Assembly: GCA_947058615.1 (NCBI GenBank)
Contig: CAMSHF010000007.1
Span: 36,133 to 100,132 of the forward strand
Origin: an uncultured Rickettsiella sp.
GTDB lineage: Bacteria; Pseudomonadota; Gammaproteobacteria; Diplorickettsiales; Diplorickettsiaceae
Direction: 5' to 3'
DNA: 64,000 nt
Each line of letters opens with the position of its first letter. Position 1 is the stretch's first letter. The position numbers were made by a program, and so were the translations under genes. Below, one piece after another: positions 19,141-29,575 of this stretch. Below the pieces are notes generated by a model. The model searched no databases, was not told where the DNA came from, and saw nothing but the letters and a program-made list of their open reading frames with translations.

Positions 19141-20439
19141 TCACAATAACCAACGACGTATGTCTGATAAGCAGGCCGTTAAGTGCATAATAAAACGAGC
19201 CCCTTCCGCGCCATCAATCACACGATGGTCATAGGATAATGACAAAGGCAACATTAAACGCGGCACAAACTCGCCATCTTGATAAATGGGTTTGAGCTGC
19301 GCTTTAGAAACACCTAAAATAGCGACATCCGGTAGATTAACGATCGGTGTAAATGCCGTACCACCAATGCCACCTAAACTAGAAATAGTAAATGAACTGC
19401 CTTGCAAATCGGCACCCGCCAATTGCTTTGCACGTGCTTTTTGACTCACAGCGCCTAATTCTTGCGCTAATTCTAAAAGACTTTTTTTATCCACATCGCG
19501 TATTACAGGGACCACTAAGCCTTCGGGTGTATCGACGGCAATTCCAACATGATAATATTTTTTTAGAATTAATTCCTCGCCATTGGCCGATAAAGACGCG
19601 TTAAAAGTTGGAAAGGCTTTTAAGCTAGTCACTACGGCCTTCATAATAAACACTAAGGGCGTTAATTTAACATTTTGCTTGGTAGCAAAACCCGCTTGGG
19701 CTTTGCGGAAAACCTCCAATTCAGTAATATCGGCCTCGTTAAATTGAGTCACATGCGGAATCAACAACCAATTACGATGTAAATACTGTGCCGTTAATTT
19801 TTTAATCCGTGATAAGGACTGAGTTTCTGTTTTTCCAAATTGATTAAAGTCGATTTCAGGTGCTTTAGGTAAGCCCAGTGGACTATTAAAACTTTGATTA
19901 AGCTGTGATTTAACAAACTTTTGTAAATCTTCCTTGATAAGTCGGCCTTTTTGACCTGTTCCTTTAATTCGATTGAGATCAATACCAAACTCTCGCGCTA
20001 AGCGTCGAACACCCGGTCCGGCATGAATATCTCCCTGATCTTCATCCCCATCTTCTGACACTTCGTCTTTATTAGTGAGTTCCGGTTTGGATTTTTGGGT
20101 AATATCGGCGCTCAATTTTCTTTCTTTCTCTACATTCTCTTTCTCTGCATTCGGTGCAACTGCCGTTTCAGTTAATTTTTCAACCGACGTGCTCGCTTCT
20201 TCTGTTTCCAATATAGCAATCAAATCACCTTTAGAAACGTTATCACCCACTTTAACCTTTAATTCTTTTAACTTTCCAGCGATAGGGGATGGAATATCCA
20301 TCGAAGCTTTATCACTTTCTAATGTAATTAACGCCTCTTCAACCGCAATATCTTGGCCTATTTTAACAGGTATTTCGATAATGGCTGCGGCAGCAACATT
20401 ACCTAAATCCGGAACATGTATTTCTTTTAAACTGGACAA
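19141..20439 (-). CDS. aceF: Dihydrolipoamide acetyltransferase (E2 of pyruvate dehydrogenase)
   Basis: Domains in order: one lipoyl domain with the lipoylation motif ESDKASM (about residue 40), a charged linker, a peripheral subunit-binding domain (AGPGVRRLAREFGIDLNRIKGTG), and the catalytic acyltransferase domain with HRVIDGA near the C-terminus. It has a single lipoyl domain where E. coli has three. The longest frame starts with ATG at 20466, but AGGAG lies seven bases before an in-frame TTG at 20439 (LSSLKEIHVPDLGN), which fits the family N-terminus better, so I use TTG. Confidence 0.93.
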   Translation of the reverse strand: MSSLKEIHVPDLGNVAAAAIIEIPVKIGQDIAVEEALITLESDKASMDIPSPIAGKLKELKVKVGDNVSKGDLIAILETEEASTSVEKLTETAVAPNAEKENVEKERKLSADITQKSKPELTNKDEVSEDGDEDQGDIHAGPGVRRLAREFGIDLNRIKGTGQKGRLIKEDLQKFVKSQLNQSFNSPLGLPKAPEIDFNQFGKTETQSLSRIKKLTAQYLHRNWLLIPHVTQFNEADITELEVFRKAQAGFATKQNVKLTPLVFIMKAVVTSLKAFPTFNASLSANGEELILKKYYHVGIAVDTPEGLVVPVIRDVDKKSLLELAQELGAVSQKARAKQLAGADLQGSSFTISSLGGIGGTAFTPIVNLPDVAILGVSKAQLKPIYQDGEFVPRLMLPLSLSYDHRVIDGAEGARFIMHLTACLSDIRRWLL

Positions 20440-20557
20440 ATTATTTCTCCTCGATACGCTTTGCATTTGAGTTTTTATCTAGGTTGCCGTTCAATTCGTA
20501 AATCTTAGGTTATACTCAACGCTAATCGTGACTCTTTCCAAAAATCCCACTTGAAAT

Positions 20558-23227
20558 TTAAATAGTAAAAGGATTGGGTTTTTCAGGATCAATGGCATAT
20601 TTCTTAAGTGCCTGTTTAATCTCAGTGGTACTGACTAAACCCTCAGCCAATAAAGCATATAAACTGGCAATGACAATATAATAACGATTCACTTCAAAAA
20701 ATTGTCGTAAATTTTCGCGTGTGTCACTCCGTCCATAACCGTCGGTACCCAGCACGACATAAGGTGCTTTAAAAAATCCACGAATTTGATCGGCATTTAA
20801 ACGAACATAATCAGTAGCCGCAACAACGGGCCCTAATCGATCGTCGAGACATTCACCGACATAACTTTGTTGTTCAGGTTCATTAGGGTGTAATAAATTA
20901 TGACGTGTCACACTTAAGGCTTGTTTACGTAATTCTGAAAAACTGGTTACACTCCAAATATCCGCTGTCACACCAAAGTCTTTTTTTAATAACTCTCCAG
21001 CGGCTATCACTTCATTTAAAATTGTACCTGAGCCTAATAACTGCACATGACGTTGACTCGGTTTAGTTTCAGAAAATAAATACATCCCTTTGATAATACC
21101 TTCCTGATGCGCTTCATTAAATGGAGGATGCAAGTAATTTTCACTCATTAAGGTCAAATAATAAAACGCATTTTCCTGATTCTGAATCATACGTCGCAAA
21201 CCCTCTTGTATCACGACAGCTAATTCATAACCGAAACAAAGGTCATAAGTCACGCAATTGGGTACCACTGAAAAAAATAAGAGATTATGCCCATCTTGGT
21301 GTTGCAATCCTTCACCTGCGAGTGTTGTTCTGCCCGCTGTTGCACCTAAAATAAAGCCGCGTGCTTGCATATCCCCCGCACCCCATACAAAATCTCCTAC
21401 GCGTTGATAACCAAACATTGAGTAGTAAATGTAAAAAGGAATCATAATTAAATTATTCGTACTATAAGAGGTAGCCGCCGCTATCCACGAGCAAAATGCG
21501 CCCCCTTCATTAATTCCTTCTTCTAATAATTGACCTTGTTTATCTTCACGGTAATACATTAATTGACCCGCATCGACCGGGTCATAGCGTTGACCCACTG
21601 GAGAATAAATTCCAATCTGACGGAATAAACCTTCCATACCAAAAGTACGTGATTCATCAGGGACTATCGGAACAATACGGGGACCTAAGATTTTATCTTT
21701 TAACAAATGACGAAGAATTTCCACAAATATCATCGTCGTAGAGATTTCCCGTTGCTTTGATCCAAGTAAAATATTTTTAAACTGACTTAAGGGCGGTGCA
21801 CTTAAACTTTCGTCTGCACGTATCCGACGTGCGGGTAAATAACCCCCCAGTTTTTTTCGTTGTTCTTTTAAATAATTGATTTCCGGACTTTTTTCATTAG
21901 GGACGTAAAAACTCAAATTTTCAATATCCGTATCACTTATCGAAAGTTGGAAACGATCCCGAAATACGCGTAATTCTTCTTCAGTCATCTTTTTTTGTTG
22001 GTGTGTAATATTCTGACCTTCACCTGCCGTACCCATACCATATCCTTTAATGGTTTTGGCTAAGATAACGGTAGGCTGACCCTGATGTTCTACAGCGGCT
22101 TTATAAGCGGCATAGACTTTTTTAATATCGTGGCCGCCGCGTCTTAAAAGCCAGAGTTGCTCATCACTCATATCGGCAACCATTTCTTTTAATTCGGGAT
22201 ATTTTGCAAAAAAGCGCTCACGGATATAAGCACCATTTTTAGCGCGGAAATTTTGATATTCACCATCGATGGTTTCCATCATTAATTGAGGTAATAAGCC
22301 GTGCTTATCTTTTTTGAATAACGGATCCCAAGCACTCCCCCATAACACTTTGATCACATTCCAACCGGCACCGCGAAATACACTTTCTAGCTCTTGCACT
22401 ATCTTGCCATTTCCTCGCACAGGTCCATCCAGTCGTTGCAGGTTGCAGTTAATCACAAAAATGAGATTATCTAATTTTTCACGCGCAGCAATACACAATG
22501 CCCCGAGTGATTCCGGTTCATCCATTTCTCCATCGCCACAAAACATCCATACCTTTCTACGCTCTTGATTTTCTAAAAGTCCACGATTTTGTAAATATTT
22601 TAAAAAGCGCGCCTGGTAAATGGCTTGCATGGGCCCTAAACCCATGGAGACGGTTGGAAATTGCCAAAATTCTGGCATAAGCCAAGGATGTGGATAAGAA
22701 GAGATCCCCTTTCCCCCAATTTCTTGACGAAAATGACTTAATTGTTCTTTTGTTAAACGCCCTTCTAAAAAAGCGCGCGCATATATACCTGGTGAAGAGT
22801 GCCCTTGGATATATAATAAGTCACCACCGTGTTGCGTATTAGGTCCATGAAAAAAATGATTAAAGCCCACTTCATATAAGGTTGCTGCCGAGGCATAAGT
22901 GGCAATATGACCCCCTAATTCGGAAGAAATTTTACCCGCTTGTAACACCATCATCACCGCATTCCATCGGATTAATGCGGCAATACGTTTCTCAAGCTTT
23001 TCATCTCCCGGGAAAGAGGGTTCTAATTCCACAGGAATGGTGTTCACATAAGCAGTATTGAGACCTACCGATAAATCTAAACCACGTTGACGCGCTTTAT
23101 TGACCAGCTGTTGGATAAGAAATTGTGCCCTATCTGCACCTTCATACTTTAAAACAGATAATAGGGCATCGATCCACTCTTTGGTTTCAAGTGGGTCCTT
23201 ATCTAAGTAAGGAGTTTGCTGCGTCAT
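20558..23227 (-). CDS. aceE: Pyruvate dehydrogenase E1 component, homodimeric type
   Basis: Thiamine-diphosphate enzyme that decarboxylates pyruvate and acetylates the lipoyl domain of AceF. 889 residues, the usual size for homodimeric E1. Clear landmarks: HGGDLLYIQGHSSPGIYARAFLEGRL, the ThDP motif GDGEMDEPES to NCNLQRLDGP, and KTIKGYGMG. AAGG precedes the ATG at 23227. It is the first gene of the aceE-aceF-lpdA set. No pdhR-like regulator is visible nearby. Confidence 0.98.
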   Translation of the reverse strand: MTQQTPYLDKDPLETKEWIDALLSVLKYEGADRAQFLIQQLVNKARQRGLDLSVGLNTAYVNTIPVELEPSFPGDEKLEKRIAALIRWNAVMMVLQAGKISSELGGHIATYASAATLYEVGFNHFFHGPNTQHGGDLLYIQGHSSPGIYARAFLEGRLTKEQLSHFRQEIGGKGISSYPHPWLMPEFWQFPTVSMGLGPMQAIYQARFLKYLQNRGLLENQERRKVWMFCGDGEMDEPESLGALCIAAREKLDNLIFVINCNLQRLDGPVRGNGKIVQELESVFRGAGWNVIKVLWGSAWDPLFKKDKHGLLPQLMMETIDGEYQNFRAKNGAYIRERFFAKYPELKEMVADMSDEQLWLLRRGGHDIKKVYAAYKAAVEHQGQPTVILAKTIKGYGMGTAGEGQNITHQQKKMTEEELRVFRDRFQLSISDTDIENLSFYVPNEKSPEINYLKEQRKKLGGYLPARRIRADESLSAPPLSQFKNILLGSKQREISTTMIFVEILRHLLKDKILGPRIVPIVPDESRTFGMEGLFRQIGIYSPVGQRYDPVDAGQLMYYREDKQGQLLEEGINEGGAFCSWIAAATSYSTNNLIMIPFYIYYSMFGYQRVGDFVWGAGDMQARGFILGATAGRTTLAGEGLQHQDGHNLLFFSVVPNCVTYDLCFGYELAVVIQEGLRRMIQNQENAFYYLTLMSENYLHPPFNEAHQEGIIKGMYLFSETKPSQRHVQLLGSGTILNEVIAAGELLKKDFGVTADIWSVTSFSELRKQALSVTRHNLLHPNEPEQQSYVGECLDDRLGPVVAATDYVRLNADQIRGFFKAPYVVLGTDGYGRSDTRENLRQFFEVNRYYIVIASLYALLAEGLVSTTEIKQALKKYAIDPEKPNPFTI

Positions 23228-23289
23228 ATGAGGCTTACCTTTAGAAAAATATTCTTTTATTCTTTATGCGCTTGCACTTGAGTTTTTGT

Positions 23290-24033
23290 TTATAACAGCA
23301 CACCCAGCGTAACCGCGAATACAATAATTAAAAAGAGAATTAAATCGCGATCGATCAGTTTTAATGCGGAATCATAATTTTCATTTGTAAACTCTGCCGT
23401 CTCGTCTAAACCCAATGCAATACGACCACTTTTTTCAATTAATTCTCGATTAAATGAGGTATCCCTCAATAAATAATCCAGACAAAATTGGCTAGTTTGG
23501 ACAAAATTTCCTGCTAAAGCAAATAAAATTGAAAATAAACGTACCGGTAACCAATCCAATAATGATCGAACTTGTTGAGCATATTTTCCTAAAGCGGGAT
23601 AACTGGGATCGATATGTGCAGAACGTTCAACTAAACGATACACTAATGCTGCAATAGGACCTAATAACGCCATCCAGAAAATCACTGCAAACAAGGATTC
23701 ATTAGCTTGCCAAAATATCGGCTGATGAATTTCTTTAGTATCGAAAATGTTAATAGGCCCTAAACAATAAAAAAGTACCGCCGCACCCACTAAAAAGGCT
23801 AATAGACCTTGGATAAAGGCAGCACTTAAAAAATAAATCACCGTGATTGGAATAACGATAGGTAATATGACGAGCAATAAAGGAATAAAATAATGTTGTG
23901 CCCAGTTATAATTTTTAGTGATGTCATTAATTTTACTGACATATTGCTCAAACCAATTAAAGCGAGCAAGAAGGTTACCTCGATGTAAAAAGCGCTCGAG
24001 TCCTAAGCATAATAGCAATGAAATAAATGTCAT
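23290..24033 (-). CDS. ampE: AmpE-like inner-membrane protein
   Basis: 247 residues with four or more membrane segments. The start (MTFISLLLCLGLERFLHRG), the WALLGPIAALVYRLVERSA-like stretch (here WMALLGPIAALVYRLVER) and LDWLPVRLFSILFALAGNF are typical of AmpE/CobD-like proteins. In enterobacteria ampD-ampE lies next to the pdh operon, and the same neighbourhood (just upstream of aceE) is kept here. AmpE has been linked to beta-lactamase induction signalling; its biochemical role is not established. Confidence 0.8.
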   Translation of the reverse strand: MTFISLLLCLGLERFLHRGNLLARFNWFEQYVSKINDITKNYNWAQHYFIPLLLVILPIVIPITVIYFLSAAFIQGLLAFLVGAAVLFYCLGPINIFDTKEIHQPIFWQANESLFAVIFWMALLGPIAALVYRLVERSAHIDPSYPALGKYAQQVRSLLDWLPVRLFSILFALAGNFVQTSQFCLDYLLRDTSFNRELIEKSGRIALGLDETAEFTNENYDSALKLIDRDLILFLIIVFAVTLGVLL

Positions 24034-24096
24034 GATCTTCCTCCGGGCATCCTGCCCATTATTGAGAGATTATTATTCGTATTGAAAAGACATAGT

Positions 24097-25269
24097 TTAG
24101 TCTACTCGCATCTTTTCATTCAAGGCCAAAGGTGTAGGATAGCGTAATACCACCCAATAAGATGAACCCACAAATGTCAAAATAGTGACCGCTTGAATCA
24201 AATAATTGGCTTTATCGCCAATTAAAGCGGGTGTTGTTTCCGCGGCTAAATAAGCAATCAATAAAGAGAACTCACTGGCTTGACCTAAACGTACACCCAC
24301 TTCGCGAGCAATATATTTTTTTTCGCCCGACATTTGCAATAATACCTGAAATAACCAAGGTTTAATGAGTAACACCAATCCGGCTAGTAATAAGGCCGGT
24401 ATAAATACCATCGGTAAATAATGTAAGTCAAAACTTGCCCCAATAGCAAAGAAAAACATAATTAAACAAAAATCGCGCAATGGTTTTAAATTATCCGCAA
24501 TAAAAACAGCAATCGGTCCTTCAGCGATCGACACCCCCGCTAAAAAAGCACCTATTTCTGCAGATAAACCCAATGCGCGTGATAATTCCGCTAATCCTAA
24601 ACACCAACCGAGTGCAACCAAAAAAAGATATTCTTGTACCCGATCAAAACGAACAAATAATTTACTAATAACATAACGTTGTACAACAAAAGCAAAAGCG
24701 AGTAAGGAAGGAAATGTAACTAAAGTTAAAATGAGATCCGCCCATTTTGAACCGGTCAAATGTGCACCATGAACAAATAACAACATACCGATGGCTAATA
24801 AGTCTTGTAGTAACAAAACACTGATCATCGTTTCACCAATCGGTTTATGATGTAATGCGAGTGTAGGCAATAATTTGAGACCGATAATCGTACTGGAAAA
24901 GATTAAGCTGGCGCCTATTAACAAACTTTCTAAGAGAGTGAAACTAAATAAATAACCCACGGCAAAACCCAATGCAGTAAACAACGCACTAAAGACTAAG
25001 GTAACCAATGCGGTTTTACGCAAGCTTCGATAAAACTCTTGAGGGGTTAAATCCAAACCGACTAAAAATAACAAAAAGATAATACCGATATCACCAATAC
25101 CGCGTGCTAAACCTAAATTAGGCACTAATTTCAAACCACTCGGACCTAAAATTAAGCCTAATAAAATATAAGCCACTAAGAGGGATTGGCGTGTGTGGAG
25201 TGCAATCGTCGCTAATACGGCCGCACCGGTAAAAATAACAAAAATAGAAAAAACAAAACTATGATCCAT
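24097..25269 (-). CDS. Kef/YbaL-type monovalent cation:proton antiporter, membrane domain only
   Basis: About 390 residues, 11-13 membrane segments, with the CPA2 landmarks LLFLVGLDLTPQEF, LIFSSTIIGLKLLPT, LLQDLLAIGML and GAFLAGVSIAE. This family exchanges K+ or Na+ for protons. The cytosolic TrkA-N/RCK domain found in full-length KefB and YbaL is absent. I chose the ATG at 25269: GGAGG sits just upstream, and it overlaps the putA stop codon (TAATG), so the gene is translationally coupled to putA. Confidence 0.87.
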   Translation of the reverse strand: MDHSFVFSIFVIFTGAAVLATIALHTRQSLLVAYILLGLILGPSGLKLVPNLGLARGIGDIGIIFLLFLVGLDLTPQEFYRSLRKTALVTLVFSALFTALGFAVGYLFSFTLLESLLIGASLIFSSTIIGLKLLPTLALHHKPIGETMISVLLLQDLLAIGMLLFVHGAHLTGSKWADLILTLVTFPSLLAFAFVVQRYVISKLFVRFDRVQEYLFLVALGWCLGLAELSRALGLSAEIGAFLAGVSIAEGPIAVFIADNLKPLRDFCLIMFFFAIGASFDLHYLPMVFIPALLLAGLVLLIKPWLFQVLLQMSGEKKYIAREVGVRLGQASEFSLLIAYLAAETTPALIGDKANYLIQAVTILTFVGSSYWVVLRYPTPLALNEKMRVD

Positions 25270-28200
25270 TACTCCTCCAGGCAAAGCAAAGAAGCGTTAC
25301 CTCCGGCTGCCGTTGTATTGATGGATAATGAGCGCTCCAAGCATAAACGAGGTAAATAATAGGGTCCCCCTGCTTTAGGCCCCGTTCCTGAAAGACCTTC
25401 ACCACCAAAAGGTTGTACCCCCACAACCGCACCAATCATAGAACGATTAACATACTGATTACCGACATGAACCTGACGTGAAATCGTCTCCACGGTATGC
25501 TGTATCCGGCTTTGTATCCCTAAGGTCAAACCATATCCCGTGCGGTTAATCGCATGGATCACTTGTTCACGATCCTTAGCCGCATAACGGATAACATGTA
25601 AGATAGGGCCAAAAACTTCTCGCTTTAAAAGATCCAAATGGCTTAACTCAAATAAACTGGGTGCAAAAAAATGCATTGGATCTAATCCAGAAGGAAGCTT
25701 ACATTGATAAATTAATTTTGCTTCTTGAGACATGCGATCAAAATGTTCTTGTAAGGTTTTCTTGGCAGCACTATCGATGACGGGACCTACATCCGTAGAT
25801 AATTCATTCGGATCGCCTATTTTGAGTTCAACCATTGCACCTACAAGCATTTCAATCAGCGAGCCAGCCATCTCCTCTTGAACAAACAACACACGTAATG
25901 CCGAACAGCGCTGTCCGGCACTACCAAAAGCTGAATTTAATACGTCAACGACAACTTGCTCCTTGAGCGCCGAGGTATCCACTATCATCGCATTCTGCCC
26001 ACCTGTCTCAGCAATAAAAGGTAAAATACCCCCTTCGCGACTTGCCAAACCCTGATTAATTTCACGGGCTGTTTCGGTGGATCCGGTAAATACAATGCCT
26101 TTAATACGTGGATCAAAGGTTATTTTAGGCCCCATGTCGGCACCACTGGCCGGTAAAAGTTGCAATACCTCTCCTGGAATTCCTGCTTCATGCAAAAGTT
26201 GCACAGCCGCCATTGCTATTAAAGGAGTTTGACTGGCAGGCTTAGCAATCACTGTGTTACCTGTCACTAAAGCCGCCGTCACTTGACCAATAAAAATTGC
26301 TAAAGGAAAATTCCATGGACTAATACAAGCGATAACGCCTCGGCCTTGCATACTTAACCAATTTTCCTCACCGGTGGGTCCAGGCAATAATTGAGGATTT
26401 AAATCTAAACGAGCACGCATGGCATAATAACGACAAAAATCAACGGCTTCGCGCACTTCAGCCAGTGCGTCATTCAATGTCTTCCCACCTTCTTTAACAG
26501 CGAGTGCCATAAACTCACTTAAACGCCGTTCAAACAGATCCGCCGCACGTTCTAAGCAAGCCGCTCGACTCTCGATTGATGTATTGGCCCAAGTAAAGTT
26601 TATTTGATGCGCATGGCTTATCGCCTGTTCCAACTGTTCACTCCTTGCCAAACTGACCTGTCCAACAATTTCCTGAGGATTAGCGGGATTGCAGACAGCA
26701 CGTGTTTTTTCACCTTCTACTAAAACGCCCTTAATTAAGGGGCCCGCAACATAAGATTTTTTAGCCGCCACTTCAATTTCACTGGCCAGTGGTTCCCAAG
26801 TTTGGCTATCAGAAAAATCGATACCTCGAGAATTTTTTCGTCCGGGTTCATAGATATCTTTTGGTAAAGGAATTTTAGGATGCGGAATTTCATCTAACTG
26901 AGAGCATTTTTGTATGGGATCCTCTAACATTTCTTCAATAGGAATGGTCGGATCAATGATACGATTAACAAAAGAAGTATTTGCACCATTTTCTAATAAA
27001 CGTCTCACTAAGTAAGCCAGCAAATCTTCATGTCCCCCGACAGGCGCATAAACACGACAAGGAATATTAAGATGCGGAAGGCCTACAATATGATCATACA
27101 AAGTATAACCCATACCATGTAAACATTGCAGTTCAAAGTCGCGATTCTCTCCTGCCAACTCAAGTACTGTTGCTAAGGTATAGGCATTGTGTGTCGCAAA
27201 CTGCGGATAGATTTCACTCGTATGGGCTAATAGTTTTTTTGCACAGGCAACAAAACAAACATCGGTCGCTACTTTACGCGTGAAGACTGGATAGGATTGT
27301 AATCCCTTTAATTGTGCATTTTTAATTTCATTATCCCAATAAGCGCCTTTGATTAATCGAACCATCCAACGTTTTTTTTGTTTTTTGGCTAAATCAATCA
27401 ACCAATCGATCACAGAAGATGCGCGTTTTTGATACGACTGAACGGCCAAACCAAAGCCTTCCCAATGCGCTAAATCCGGATCACAAAATACCGCGCCGAT
27501 AATATCCAAAGAAATATCTAAACGCTCCGCTTCCTCCGCATCGACTGTCAGTGTGATGTGATTGTCTTTTGCCGCTAATGCTAATTTTTTTAACTGCTTA
27601 ATTAAAAAAGGAACCACTGTCTCTTTTTTTGCAAACTCATAACGTGGATGTAACGCCGATAATTTTACTGAAATACCCGGTGCATCATTCAACGCTTTAC
27701 CTAATGCGACTTTACCAATCTCCTTAATTGCGTTTTGATAGGCTTGAAAGTAACGCTCCGCATCTTTTGCAGTACGTGCGGCCTCACCTAACATATCGTA
27801 AGAAAAACGATAGCCTTTCTCTTCAAAAGCTTTGGCCCGCTTCAACGCTTCATCAATTCCCTGACCCATCACAAATTGACGCCCTAACATCTGCATGGCT
27901 TGTTTGACGGCCTTGCGAATAATAGGGGCACTCGTCCGGCCCACAAAACGACGGAGTACACTACTTAGACCCGTCGTTTGCTCTGACTTCAATAACTTGC
28001 CAGTTAACACTAAGCCCCACGTACTGGCATTGACAAAAAAAGAACTACTTTGGCCCAGATGCGAAGCCCAATCGGCATTAATAATTTTATCCTTTAATAA
28101 AGCATCCACGGTATCTTTATCGGGTATACGTAATAATGCTTCGGCTAAGCACATCAGAGTGATACCCTCCTCACTCGATAGATCATATTCATATAAGAAG

Positions 28201-28406
28201 GCATCTAAACCGCCTTTGGACAAACGCTGCGCACGAATTTTCTCTATGAGTTCAGCCGCACGTCGTGCTATTTTTTCGGTCACATTGCGAGGTAGCGCGG
28301 CCTGCTCTAATAAATGCTTTACGCAAATCGTCTCATCGGCGTAATAAGCTTTAGCTATCGCCAAACGTAACGGATTTTTTTTAACAGAATTTAAAGGAAA
28401 CGACAT
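25269..28406 (-). CDS. putA: Bifunctional proline dehydrogenase / delta-1-pyrroline-5-carboxylate dehydrogenase
   Basis: Oxidises proline to glutamate in two steps. The N-terminal half is the FAD-dependent proline dehydrogenase barrel (VRLIKGAYWDNEIKNAQ, FATHNAYTLATVLE); the C-terminal half is an aldehyde dehydrogenase with catalytic Cys (FGSAGQRCSALRVL) and Glu (AETGGQNAMI). At 1045 residues it is a short PutA: E. coli PutA (1320) has an N-terminal ribbon-helix-helix repressor domain and C-terminal extension that are missing here, so it should not repress its own gene. The ATG at 28406 follows a GGGG ribosome-binding sequence. Confidence 0.96.
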   Translation of the reverse strand: MSFPLNSVKKNPLRLAIAKAYYADETICVKHLLEQAALPRNVTEKIARRAAELIEKIRAQRLSKGGLDAFLYEYDLSSEEGITLMCLAEALLRIPDKDTVDALLKDKIINADWASHLGQSSSFFVNASTWGLVLTGKLLKSEQTTGLSSVLRRFVGRTSAPIIRKAVKQAMQMLGRQFVMGQGIDEALKRAKAFEEKGYRFSYDMLGEAARTAKDAERYFQAYQNAIKEIGKVALGKALNDAPGISVKLSALHPRYEFAKKETVVPFLIKQLKKLALAAKDNHITLTVDAEEAERLDISLDIIGAVFCDPDLAHWEGFGLAVQSYQKRASSVIDWLIDLAKKQKKRWMVRLIKGAYWDNEIKNAQLKGLQSYPVFTRKVATDVCFVACAKKLLAHTSEIYPQFATHNAYTLATVLELAGENRDFELQCLHGMGYTLYDHIVGLPHLNIPCRVYAPVGGHEDLLAYLVRRLLENGANTSFVNRIIDPTIPIEEMLEDPIQKCSQLDEIPHPKIPLPKDIYEPGRKNSRGIDFSDSQTWEPLASEIEVAAKKSYVAGPLIKGVLVEGEKTRAVCNPANPQEIVGQVSLARSEQLEQAISHAHQINFTWANTSIESRAACLERAADLFERRLSEFMALAVKEGGKTLNDALAEVREAVDFCRYYAMRARLDLNPQLLPGPTGEENWLSMQGRGVIACISPWNFPLAIFIGQVTAALVTGNTVIAKPASQTPLIAMAAVQLLHEAGIPGEVLQLLPASGADMGPKITFDPRIKGIVFTGSTETAREINQGLASREGGILPFIAETGGQNAMIVDTSALKEQVVVDVLNSAFGSAGQRCSALRVLFVQEEMAGSLIEMLVGAMVELKIGDPNELSTDVGPVIDSAAKKTLQEHFDRMSQEAKLIYQCKLPSGLDPMHFFAPSLFELSHLDLLKREVFGPILHVIRYAAKDREQVIHAINRTGYGLTLGIQSRIQHTVETISRQVHVGNQYVNRSMIGAVVGVQPFGGEGLSGTGPKAGGPYYLPRLCLERSLSINTTAAGGNASLLCLEE

Positions 28407-28512
28407 TCGAACCCCTGTAAAATTTAACAATTATTTTTTTTATTTATTAATGCATGAATCGCTATTTTCGGCGGAACTACTGCACACTACTTTTTTTATT
28501 ATGATTATGCGG

Positions 28513-28851
28513 CTAATCGTACATGAGCTCATCAAGCGGGGTTTGCACCCTTGAACCTCCATTTTGGATCAACTCACATAAGACATCAGTAATACAAAGA
28601 TAACGTAAAACATTCGGTGTCACTTCATCAAAATTTGCTTTAACCCCAAGCAAAGATTGCTCAATTTCGTTAAAACTCACACCAATTCCATAACCTAAAC
28701 AAAGTGAACAAAGTTGGTCAGCACGGCGAGCGATCGCAGGGAGTAATCCCACTTCAGAAAAAACCTCATCATAAGTAATGGCTCTACCTTTTAATGTAAA
28801 ATTTGCGCGTAATGCCTTAGCGATGGAATGTAATGCTTTCTTTAATTCCAC
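28513..28851 (-). CDS. icmS: Dot/Icm type IVB secretion chaperone IcmS
   Basis: 112 residues, the usual IcmS size. Family sequence is recognised throughout: DEVFSEVGLLPAIARRADQL, LCLGYGIGVSF, FDEVTPNVLRYL and the C-terminal TPLDELMYD. IcmS pairs with IcmW as an acidic cytosolic adaptor that brings effectors to the Dot/Icm coupling complex; icmW is not in this window. The gene follows icmT by four bases, the same order as in Legionella and Coxiella, so the two are one operon. Confidence 0.93.
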   Translation of the reverse strand: MELKKALHSIAKALRANFTLKGRAITYDEVFSEVGLLPAIARRADQLCSLCLGYGIGVSFNEIEQSLLGVKANFDEVTPNVLRYLCITDVLCELIQNGGSRVQTPLDELMYD

Positions 28852-28855
28852 AGAT

Positions 28856-29116
28856 TTATTCCTTCCACCAGGGTATCGCTATCTTGCGAGGGCCGGCCAA
28901 TACGGTACGAAACCAACGTAAAAAAACCGTGACAGAAAAGCCATAACGTTCTAATAGGCCAAAAAACGCCATCGCGACGATAGCTAATAGGAAGCTCCAA
29001 ACGCGAATATGTATCAAAAATAAAAGTAACGGAAAAGCGGCACGTGCATCGATCAAAAAGAACCGTGGTATACGTGCTGAATCTCGCCAATGTGCTGCTG
29101 TAGGAACTCGCGCCAT
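28856..29116 (-). CDS. icmT: Dot/Icm type IVB secretion protein IcmT
   Basis: 86 residues with two membrane segments. HWRDSARIPRFFLIDARAAFPLLLFLIHIRVWSF is the conserved IcmT/TraK N-terminal half; the C-terminal half has a second hydrophobic stretch and a cationic end. IcmT is a small Dot/Icm inner-membrane component. It starts the icmT-icmS operon, with AAGGAA a few bases before the ATG. On the minus strand, a TATAAT hexamer occurs about 46 bases upstream (29162-29167) and may be the -10 element. An overlapping frame at 28842-29090 is a shadow. Confidence 0.92.
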   Translation of the reverse strand: MARVPTAAHWRDSARIPRFFLIDARAAFPLLLFLIHIRVWSFLLAIVAMAFFGLLERYGFSVTVFLRWFRTVLAGPRKIAIPWWKE

Positions 29117-29575
29117 AGTATTCCTTTCGCCCTTATAACCCCATCTGATTAATATTCTATCATTATAAGGCGGGAATCATACAGCAACTAATAGCAGATT
29201 TAAAGCGAGAATAAAGTAAAAATTTCGCGGGGAAAAGCCAAAATGTGTCAATTCTGAAAGCTTACAATAAGACCTATTTAACCCACTTTAACAAAAATAA
29301 ACGGTGCCTTCATGCTCGACCGGAAAGCATTCCCAATTTCATCGACAACACCGCTTCGCCGTAGCACTTTATTTTCGGCATAAATCTAGCGAACTAAAAA
29401 TCTCATAATTCAAATTGTCACCCTAGTTAGGATGGACACATCGAGCAAACCAAAAAAGTTGCAAAATAAACTTATTTTGTGCCAATATTAATCGACGGTA
29501 GGTTCTTAGCACCAACAGGGAATTTATTTTTCTACGTCAAATTACAGAAATACCAATTTTAAAATGGAGTTTTTT
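29117..29575. other. Divergent intergenic region between icmT and a candidate effector gene
   Basis: About 450 bases with no supportable gene. It must contain the promoters of icmT (leftward) and of the gene at 29576 (rightward). One clear feature is a palindrome at 29462-29479 (CAAAATAA, two bases, TTATTTTG), a possible operator about 100 bases upstream of the rightward gene. No convincing PmrA-type direct repeat was found. Confidence 0.4.

Noticed and set aside
28842..29090. 82-codon ORF on the minus strand
   Set aside because: It lies in another frame inside icmT, whose protein sequence is clearly recognised.
29140..29170. Possible PmrA-type site (TTAATATT near TTATAAGG) upstream of icmT
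   Set aside because: Only one half-site is reasonable; the second does not match, and in such AT-rich sequence this is expected by chance.
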